From assembly GCA_964619815.1 (NCBI GenBank), contig CAZUGK010000169.1, positions 1 to 7,616 of the forward strand: a stretch of DNA of 7,616 nucleotides, given 5' to 3'. Source of the DNA: BRH-c25 sp964619815 (GTDB lineage: Bacteria; Bacillota; Clostridia; Lutisporales; Lutisporaceae). Below the pieces are notes generated by a model, which was not told where the DNA came from, did not search any database, and was given only the letters and a program-made list of their open reading frames with translations. Position 1 is the first letter of the stretch. Every line of letters begins with the position of its first letter. The position numbers were made by a program, and so were the translations under genes. This document shows positions 1 through 4,625 of this stretch, one piece after another.

Positions 1-239
1 AATGGGCCGGCCTGTACTGTATGTCTCCTGACAGGCAACCGATATACGGACCTGTGAAGGAATTGGAAGGCTTCTACCTTGCCTGCGGGTTCAGCGGACA
101 TGGCTTCATGTTAGGGCCTGTAACAGGTGTGGTAATGGCAGAATCGATACTGGGAGAAACTCCTACAATACCGATTAATATGCTGGATAAGGACAGATTT
201 GAAAGAGGCGAGCTCTTGTTGGAGTCGTCGGTAGTATAA
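1..239 (+). CDS. FAD-dependent oxidoreductase, DAO family, C-terminal fragment
   Basis: This is the 3' end of a gene that begins before the window; the reading frame is open from base 3 and ends at a TAA at 237-239. The translation starts WAGLYCMSPDRQPIYGPV and continues through FYLACGFSGHGFMLGPVTG. This is the characteristic C-terminal signature of the DAO superfamily (glycine oxidase, sarcosine oxidase beta, HcnC and hydroxyproline dehydrogenase-like flavoproteins). In this family the segment closes over the FAD isoalloxazine ring and helps line the amine substrate pocket. The likely role is oxidation of an amino or imino acid, with electrons passed to oxygen or a partner subunit. The substrate cannot be told from this fragment, and the N-terminal Rossmann FAD motif is outside the window. 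The ATG at 21 is internal to the conserved domain, so it is not the true start. A terminator follows within 10 bases, so the gene is the last of its transcript. Confidence 0.88.
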   Translation, partial: WAGLYCMSPDRQPIYGPVKELEGFYLACGFSGHGFMLGPVTGVVMAESILGETPTIPINMLDKDRFERGELLLESSVV

Positions 240-245
240 TTAAAG

Positions 246-280
246 AATTCGGAGGCAAAAGCCTCCGAATTTTTATATTT
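246..280 (+). terminator. Rho-independent terminator of the FAD oxidoreductase gene
   Basis: A perfect 11-bp inverted repeat (246-256 with 261-271, core GGAGGC/GCCTCC) has an AAAA loop and runs into a T-rich tract (TTTTTATATTTT). It begins six bases after the stop codon of the + strand gene. The converging cstA gene ends at 297, so the same hairpin may also stop transcription from the - strand. The T tract on that side is weaker (TTCTTTAATTA). Confidence 0.93.
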
Positions 281-296
281 TCACTTATTACTCTTC

Positions 297-1934
297 TTAT
301 GCGCTTAAATTACCCTTCTTTGATTTTTTACCAAAGAATGTATTTATTGTAGTGATAATCAGTACTATTGCCAATACAAAGAGAATAGAAGCTAAGAATC
401 CAATGATAGAGCTTCCCCCTGCGAAGTTGCTTTTTGCCACAAGCACAAGAGCTGTAAGTGTAACTGCAAACATAAATACCATAGGAACCACAGTCATAAA
501 GTTCTTTTTGCCGGACTTAGCCAGCCATGCTGAAACTGCGAGCAGTGACAGACCTGCAAGCAGCTGATTTGCAGAACCGAATATCGGCCATATCTTCTGG
601 TATCCGTATGAAAGCAGCAATGCTGACAAACCTACAGTTATAGCAGTTGCTATATACATATTATTAAGAGGTGATTTTGTTCCATCCGCTCTCGTCGTCA
701 TTTCCTGGAACATATAACGGCCTAACCTTGTTGCAGTATCAAGACTTGTAAGGGCAAATGCAGAGAAGGCAAGTATTACGAAGACTTTTCCGACCGGAAC
801 TGCAATTCCAAATTTGCTCATAAACTCTGCGACACCACTTGCGAATATTTGGGCCGGAGTTCCCTTTGCCCCTACTATATAGCCTACAGATATAAGTGCT
901 ACTACTGCAACCAATCCTTCAATAAGCATTGCGCCATAGCCTACCAGCTTACTGTCCTTTTCAGAGTTAAGCTGCTTTGCACTTGTGCCTGATCCTACCA
1001 ATGAATGGAAACCGGATATTGCTCCACAAGCTACTGTAACGAACAGCATCGGAAAAAGATATTGTGCTTTGGCACCTTCACCTACTGTGAACCCTACTGA
1101 TGCAGGTATTGCCATTGCAGGTCTCACAAGGACTATTCCTATAACAGCTCCGATCAGCATTGAATATAGCAGGAAGGAACACAGGTAATCCCTGGGCTGC
1201 AGCAGGAACCATACAGGTAATGTGGATGCTGCAAAAATGTATATGATTAGTAATATATCCCACGCAAATTTCGAAAGCTTGAGAACCGGGAACTGGTATC
1301 CTATCCAGATGCAGAAGAATAACAATGCTACACCTGCAACTGTTGATACCACAAGGTTTGCTCCCTTTCTGTAAACAAAAAAGCCGAAGCCCATTGCGAG
1401 AAAAATAAATAGAACTGATGCAGTACCAGCTTGTGCTCCGGAAATTGCTTCCGGTTTTGCCGGGTCAAAGGCGAAGGTGCTTGCACAGATATCAGTAAAT
1501 GCTGCAACAACAAGTATCAATGTGAGATATGCGAAGATATTGAACAGCTTTTTTCCTTTCTCACCGATGTTTGCCCTGATTACTTCACCTATGGATTTTC
1601 CCTCGTGCCTTATTGATGCAAAGAGAGAACCCCAGTCATGAACACCGCCTACAAATATGCTGCCTAATACAATCCACAAATAAACAGGCAGCCATCCGAA
1701 TACTGCAGCAGTTATTGGGCCTGTAATTGGGCCCGCACCTGCTATAGATGAGAAATGATGTCCCAGAAGTACTTTGGCATTTGCGGGACAATAGTCAACA
1801 TCATCTCTCATTGTATGAGCCGGAGTCTTCCTTCCAGGGTCTATGCCCCACTGCTTTGCCAAGTAAGCGCCGTAGGTGGCATAGGCAGCTAGAAACAGTA
1901 CGATGCTTAACAGTAATAATGTCAATGAGTTCAT
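297..1934 (-). CDS. cstA: CstA-family carbon starvation / pyruvate-type transporter
   Basis: A 545-residue polytopic membrane protein of the CstA family. E. coli members (CstA, BtsT) take up pyruvate or peptides when preferred carbon is exhausted. The family hallmarks are present: DDVDY near residues 44-48, GHHFSSIAGAGPITGP at 58-73, a VHDWGSLFASIRHEGKSIGE block at 98-117, and GFHSLVGSGTSAKQL at 308-322. About a dozen or more hydrophobic segments span the protein, with a basic tail (GKKSKKG). It is shorter than E. coli CstA (about 700 residues), a size I associate with Gram-positive and archaeal members. The start is placed at the ATG at 1934 because GGGGG (1942-1946) lies 7 bases upstream and a hydrophobic helix begins at once (MNSLTLLLL). 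The frame stays open to an ATG at 2021, but the extra 29 residues are polar and lack a good ribosome site. The gene follows an unknown gene by 93 bases with no obvious promoter between, so co-transcription is likely. The exact substrate is inference. Confidence 0.93.
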   Translation of the reverse strand: MNSLTLLLLSIVLFLAAYATYGAYLAKQWGIDPGRKTPAHTMRDDVDYCPANAKVLLGHHFSSIAGAGPITGPITAAVFGWLPVYLWIVLGSIFVGGVHDWGSLFASIRHEGKSIGEVIRANIGEKGKKLFNIFAYLTLILVVAAFTDICASTFAFDPAKPEAISGAQAGTASVLFIFLAMGFGFFVYRKGANLVVSTVAGVALLFFCIWIGYQFPVLKLSKFAWDILLIIYIFAASTLPVWFLLQPRDYLCSFLLYSMLIGAVIGIVLVRPAMAIPASVGFTVGEGAKAQYLFPMLFVTVACGAISGFHSLVGSGTSAKQLNSEKDSKLVGYGAMLIEGLVAVVALISVGYIVGAKGTPAQIFASGVAEFMSKFGIAVPVGKVFVILAFSAFALTSLDTATRLGRYMFQEMTTRADGTKSPLNNMYIATAITVGLSALLLSYGYQKIWPIFGSANQLLAGLSLLAVSAWLAKSGKKNFMTVVPMVFMFAVTLTALVLVAKSNFAGGSSIIGFLASILFVLAIVLIITTINTFFGKKSKKGNLSA

Positions 1935-1961
1935 ATAATAACCCCCTTTTTTATTATGCAT

Positions 1962-1979
1962 AGGAAATTTTAATTTCCT
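1962..1979 (-). promoter_or_regulatory. Palindrome in the cstA leader
   Basis: An 18-base inverted repeat (AGGAAATT, two-base centre, AATTTCCT) lies between an unused strong Shine-Dalgarno-like sequence (1987-1994) and the real cstA ribosome site (1942-1946). It could be a protein operator. As RNA the centre is too tight for a full hairpin, though a shorter one with a four- to six-base loop could form. Function is not shown by sequence alone. Confidence 0.35.
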
Positions 1980-2027
1980 TAATGCTTCACCTCCATAAAT
2001 ACATTTCACAGAAGGTCCCAAAAGTTA

Positions 2028-2555
2028 TTAAAATATTCCAATATAAGCTTTCATATTTCCGGGTGTAATCTGATACACCTTTTGCACCCTTTTACCGGCT
2101 TTATTGGTTATAACCTCATTGTTATTAAGATCAACGCAAATAAGCCTCACATCGCACCATCCCCTTAAATAAAACGAGTAAGCCTTATTATAGTTATACT
2201 TTCTTACTGAATTTTTTGCATTTTCGTTTACACTGCCGCCTACAACTACTCCTGTAACATATGTACTCATGTGGTCAACACCGGGTTTAACAAACTCATC
2301 AACTATTTTCTTTAAAAATTGCCCATAAACTGCTACTCCTTCTTCAGTAACATTATCAAACCTCTTAATATAGCATAATTCATAGTTTTCACACCTGTCT
2401 ATCACGTCATTTTTTGTTATGAAGGTTCTTCCGCTGATATTGCAGAATTTAGCGCGAAAGTCTATTTTTTCTCCGAGAATTATAATATCTTTTTCAATAT
2501 CAAAATTCCTTTCGAATTTCCTCTGCAAGCCTTCCATATACTCATCCTGTGTCAT
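2028..2555 (-). CDS. Hypothetical protein, 175 residues, upstream of cstA
   Basis: I do not recognise this family. The start is chosen at the ATG at 2555 because GGAGGAG (2561-2567) sits five bases upstream; an upstream in-frame ATG at 2588 would include this ribosome site inside the gene. The product is soluble-looking, with no signal peptide or membrane segment. It has mixed charged helices at the N-terminus (QRKFERNFDIEKD, about residues 11-23), a middle helix (LKKIVDEFVKPG, 81-92), and a strand-rich second half (TYVTGVVVGGSV, 98-109; VRLICVDLNNNEV, 136-148). Cysteines at 38, 55, 61, 134 and 140 are scattered and form no CxxC pair. The gene has its own promoter and a cre-like site upstream. 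It ends 93 bases before cstA with no terminator between, so the two probably share a transcript. A role linked to carbon-starvation uptake is only inferred from this position. Confidence 0.82.
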   Translation of the reverse strand: MTQDEYMEGLQRKFERNFDIEKDIIILGEKIDFRAKFCNISGRTFITKNDVIDRCENYELCYIKRFDNVTEEGVAVYGQFLKKIVDEFVKPGVDHMSTYVTGVVVGGSVNENAKNSVRKYNYNKAYSFYLRGWCDVRLICVDLNNNEVITNKAGKRVQKVYQITPGNMKAYIGIF

Positions 2556-2655
2556 TTTATCTCCTCCATGCCCGTGCTTTGCAGGCATTTTAATCCTATT
2601 CCGTTTGTGTTGTCTTCTGATAATCTGTCAGCATTTGAATGTATATGTAATATTT

Positions 2656-2669
2656 TGTTATCGATTACA
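2656..2669 (-). promoter_or_regulatory. Candidate CcpA binding site (cre)
   Basis: On the - strand the 14 bases TGTAATCGATAACA match the published cre consensus TGWAANCGNTNWCA at every position, flanked on both sides by A/T. It begins about nine bases downstream of the predicted transcription start of the unknown gene-cstA unit. There, a bound CcpA would block initiation or early elongation. Catabolite repression of a carbon-starvation transporter makes biological sense. The match is seen in the sequence; binding is inference. Confidence 0.6.
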
Positions 2670-2684
2670 TTTATTGTATACTTT

Positions 2685-2713
2685 ATTATATCACAGACTC
2701 TACCTATTATTAA
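2685..2713 (-). promoter_or_regulatory. Sigma-A-type promoter for the unknown gene and cstA
   Basis: On the - strand, TTAATA (2708-2713, four of six matches to the -35 consensus) is followed after 17 bases by a perfect TATAAT (2685-2690). The -10 is preceded by TGA, giving a full extended -10 (TGNTATAAT). Transcription would start near 2678, leaving a leader of about 120 bases before the ATG at 2555. That leader carries the cre-like site. Confidence 0.65.
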
Positions 2714-2714
2714 G

Positions 2715-2736
2715 TTTTGTTATTTTTCTAACAAAA
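2715..2736. repeat. Short inverted repeat TTTTGTTA / TAACAAAA next to the promoter
   Basis: A perfect 8-bp inverted repeat (2715-2722 and 2729-2736) around a six-base T-rich centre lies immediately upstream of the -35 element. A third copy of TTTTGTTA occurs at 2653-2660, overlapping the cre-like site. It may be an operator half-site pair. In DNA this rich in A and T, chance is a real alternative. Confidence 0.35.
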
Positions 2737-2753
2737 TGATATTAACAGTAATC

Positions 2754-2810
2754 AAACAGCCATGTAAATAGCTGAAGCACATTCATACCAAGCTATATAC
2801 ATGGCTGTTT
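2754..2810 (-). terminator. Long hairpin after the DJ-1 gene, probable terminator
   Basis: Two 20-base arms (2754-2773 and 2791-2810) are complementary except for one internal mismatch and enclose a 17-base loop. The hairpin starts 20 bases after the stop of the DJ-1 gene and ends before the next promoter, the place expected for its terminator. The T tract following it on the - strand is short (TTTG), so efficiency is uncertain. On the + strand TTTT follows, but no + strand gene leads into it. The large loop is unusual for a plain terminator. Confidence 0.5.
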
Positions 2811-2830
2811 TAATTCCGGGGTTGTGAGGC

Positions 2831-3388
2831 TTAGTGCTGTCCTTGTACAATCATGCCTTCCCTCAATTCTTCTGCGGTTTCCCTGTCTGTAAGCAGTCCA
2901 ACCAGCCTCAATGCAAAGTATATCGCAGTTCCAGGTCCTTTTGAGGTTATGAAGCTTCCTTCCTGTGAGACTATATCCTCTCCGATAACCGCTCCCTCCA
3001 GGAATTCCTCAAAGCCCGGATAACAAACTGCTTTCTTCTTATTCAGAAGTCCCATTTTACCCAATATGCTTGGTGCTGCACATATTGCCGCAATAGGCTT
3101 GTTCCTTTCTGCAAAACTCAATATAACCTGCCGAAGGCCCTTGTGCTCTCCAAGATATCTGGTTCCGGGCATTCCTCCGGGAAGTACTATCATATCTGCA
3201 CCTTCGTTATCTGCATTTTCAAAAACCTCATCGGCAGTTACTGTAATATTGTGGGCACCTGCAACAGTCTTTGTTCCTGTTATTGATATCAGCCTTGCAT
3301 CAACATCAGCTCTCCTTAAAGTATCAACTACCGTAATAGCCTCAATCTCCTCAAAGCCTTCAGCCAAATAAATGTTAACCCTTTTCAT
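2831..3388 (-). CDS. DJ-1/PfpI family protein
   Basis: A 185-residue cytosolic protein of the DJ-1/ThiJ/YajL branch of the DJ-1/PfpI superfamily, of normal length. The N-terminus carries GFEEIE, whose last glutamate (residue 16) aligns with Glu18 of human DJ-1. The nucleophile elbow AICAAPS contains the reactive cysteine at residue 103, equivalent to Cys106. The C-terminal TSKGPGTAIYFALRLVGLL is the usual closing block seen in YajL-like proteins. The position of DJ-1 His126 appears to be tyrosine here (VCYPGFEE), which I associate with clostridial relatives. Proposed activities in the family (glyoxalase, protein or nucleotide deglycase, redox chaperone) are disputed, so only a general role in handling reactive or oxidised species can be inferred. 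AGGAGG (within 3397-3404) lies a good distance before the ATG at 3388. No convincing promoter is visible in the 100 bases upstream, so it may be read through from rnhC. Confidence 0.93.
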   Translation of the reverse strand: MKRVNIYLAEGFEEIEAITVVDTLRRADVDARLISITGTKTVAGAHNITVTADEVFENADNEGADMIVLPGGMPGTRYLGEHKGLRQVILSFAERNKPIAAICAAPSILGKMGLLNKKKAVCYPGFEEFLEGAVIGEDIVSQEGSFITSKGPGTAIYFALRLVGLLTDRETAEELREGMIVQGQH

Positions 3389-3413
3389 GCCTTAATCCTC
3401 CTTTCAATATATT

Positions 3414-3480
3414 GGAACGGTGAGGGCAGCGTTCCCTACTGCAGACGACCACTGGTCGCCCCTACCCCCCGTAACCTCGC
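3414..3480. repeat. GC-rich palindromic repeat-like element
   Basis: This stretch between rnhC and the DJ-1 gene is about 67% G+C by my count, far above its surroundings. It contains two hairpins: GGAACG/CGTTCC (3414-3419 with 3430-3435) and CGACCA/TGGTCG around a single base (3446-3451 with 3453-3458). The second extends by one more pair past a mismatch. On the - strand it also has two GTAGGG motifs, one in front of each hairpin. Such modules resemble dispersed REP or MITE-like intergenic repeats known in clostridial genomes. That resemblance is from memory, and there is only one copy in this window. Confidence 0.5.
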
Positions 3481-3488
3481 AACCGATT

Positions 3489-4418
3489 CTATATCTTCTC
3501 TGTAATTACAAAGTGCAGCTTTGCAACCTTCGATAACTCTTCCTTTCCATGTGAAAGCGCAAATTCCCGTGCTGTCTCTACTACCATTGCGGAGCCTCCC
3601 TTGGGAAATTCCATGTCATATTCTTCAGAAAGCTTCTTCATTGCTTTTACATATTCATTTCTTGCCATTATGCTTGCTGCAGCTACCACCACATTTTCTT
3701 CAGCCCTGGGGCGTTGTTCGAGATTTATTTTTCTTCCCTTCGTAAGCAGTGCATTCTTGATTAGCTCCGGACTGCCGAACTGATCAGACAGAGCATTACT
3801 GCAATCCACTTGCTCCAGCAGATTTTCAATCACACGTGCATGGCCCCATGCAAGCAGCTTATTCAAGTTCTTTATTTCATCGTACATTTCATTGTATCTC
3901 TGATTGCCTATAGTCACTACCGAGAATTTGCACACCTTGGTTATTTCTTCAGCCAGCTTTTGAATTTTAGAGTCGGTAAGGGTTTTACTGTCCGCGGCTC
4001 CAATTTCCTTAAGCCTTTTCTTTATCCCGGCATCTGCATATACACCTGCAATTACAAGCGGGCCGAAATAATCACCCTTACCCGATTCATCAGTGCCTAT
4101 AAGTGCAGCCTCCGGTTCTTCAGCTTTACTGGCAGTTACTGCTTCCTTATGTTCTTCCTTAAGATCCCCTGATTCCAAGAGCTCTTCTATAAGCCTCAGG
4201 TTTTCATCATTTTTTATTTGTGATAAGTCACAGCTTACGCCTTTCTTTTTACTCTCATAAACTCTTATAAGGCACTTGCTTCCACTGATCAAGGCGCTGA
4301 ACTGAAGTCCATAGTTAATCTCCCCATATGGGCTTACTTCAATTCCATTCCTTTCAAATATGTCTTTCATATGCCCATAACAGTCATATTTATCCTTGGC
4401 CTTGTACAAATACATCAC
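3489..4418 (-). CDS. rnhC: Ribonuclease HIII
   Basis: Cleaves the RNA strand of RNA-DNA hybrids in the cytosol, clearing R-loops and replication primers. The 309-residue protein has the family's two-part plan. An N-terminal substrate-binding TBP-like domain (about residues 1-85, DUF3378 type) and a glutamate/alanine-rich linker (about 85-104) precede the RNase H fold. Conserved blocks are GTDESGKGDYFGPLV (108-122), with catalytic Asp110 and Glu111; ADSKTLTD (142-149); DQFGSPE (212-218), with Asp212 as the likely third carboxylate; and ENVVVAAASIMARNEY (241-256). The GKGDYFGP pattern and N-terminal domain separate it from RNase HII. An in-frame TGA lies just upstream, so the start is GTG 4418 or ATG 4415. 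The ribosome site is poor for both (GGAG abuts them), so the choice is open. It has its own extended -10 promoter. No T-tract terminator follows, so read-through into the DJ-1 gene is possible. Confidence 0.95.
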   Translation of the reverse strand: MMYLYKAKDKYDCYGHMKDIFERNGIEVSPYGEINYGLQFSALISGSKCLIRVYESKKKGVSCDLSQIKNDENLRLIEELLESGDLKEEHKEAVTASKAEEPEAALIGTDESGKGDYFGPLVIAGVYADAGIKKRLKEIGAADSKTLTDSKIQKLAEEITKVCKFSVVTIGNQRYNEMYDEIKNLNKLLAWGHARVIENLLEQVDCSNALSDQFGSPELIKNALLTKGRKINLEQRPRAEENVVVAAASIMARNEYVKAMKKLSEEYDMEFPKGGSAMVVETAREFALSHGKEELSKVAKLHFVITEKI

Positions 4419-4474
4419 TCCATCGCATCATATATTGTTTTATAAATATGGCAGCTTCCTGATTTTACATATAT

Positions 4475-4483
4475 ATTATACCA
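4475..4483 (-). promoter_or_regulatory. Extended -10 promoter of rnhC
   Basis: The - strand reads TGGTATAAT, a perfect TATAAT with the TGN extension, about 55 bases before the rnhC start. No good -35 hexamer is present at 16-18 bases, but the upstream DNA is very AT-rich, which can compensate. It lies downstream of the terminator of the preceding gene, so rnhC would otherwise lack a promoter. Confidence 0.5.
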
Positions 4484-4576
4484 GTCTGAAAATAAATTAA
4501 ATAAAAATTATTCCTCCGTCTATAATATTGAATAACTTTCTTTAAAGCAGGGATAATAATAGTAAGAGAAAAGTTC

Positions 4577-4615
4577 AAAATAAAAATAGCCCTCCCCCCG
4601 GGGCTATTTTTATTT
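4577..4615 (-). terminator. Strong terminator of the UPF0182 gene
   Basis: A perfect 15-bp inverted repeat (4578-4592 with 4601-4615, core ATAGCCC/GGGCTAT) with an eight-base loop begins 10 bases after the stop codon. On the - strand it ends in ATTTTTATTTTG. Both flanks are T-rich in their own direction, so it would work from either side. Confidence 0.93.
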
Positions 4616-4625
4616 ATTTATTTAC

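Noticed and set aside
352..1963. Open + strand frames opposite cstA (for example 352-567, 985-1188, 1431-1616, 1748-1963)
   Set aside because: They lie wholly within a well-conserved gene on the other strand, have no ribosome sites of note and encode nothing recognisable.
1935..2021. N-terminal extension of CstA by 29 residues to an ATG at 2021
   Set aside because: The added residues are polar, lack a suitable ribosome site, and include the real ribosome site of the ATG at 1934, which is directly followed by the first membrane helix.
2556..2588. Start of the unknown gene at the ATG at 2588
   Set aside because: This would place a near-perfect GGAGGAG ribosome site inside the gene, correctly spaced for the ATG at 2555; no comparable site precedes 2588.
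2419..2771. Hydrophobic + strand frames of 106 and 67 residues across the promoter region
   Set aside because: Their apparent membrane character comes from T-rich intergenic DNA; they overlap the start of the unknown gene, its promoter and hairpins, and lack ribosome sites.
3066..4172. + strand frames opposite the DJ-1 and rnhC genes
   Set aside because: Both opposing genes are firmly identified by conserved motifs; the + strand products show no family features.
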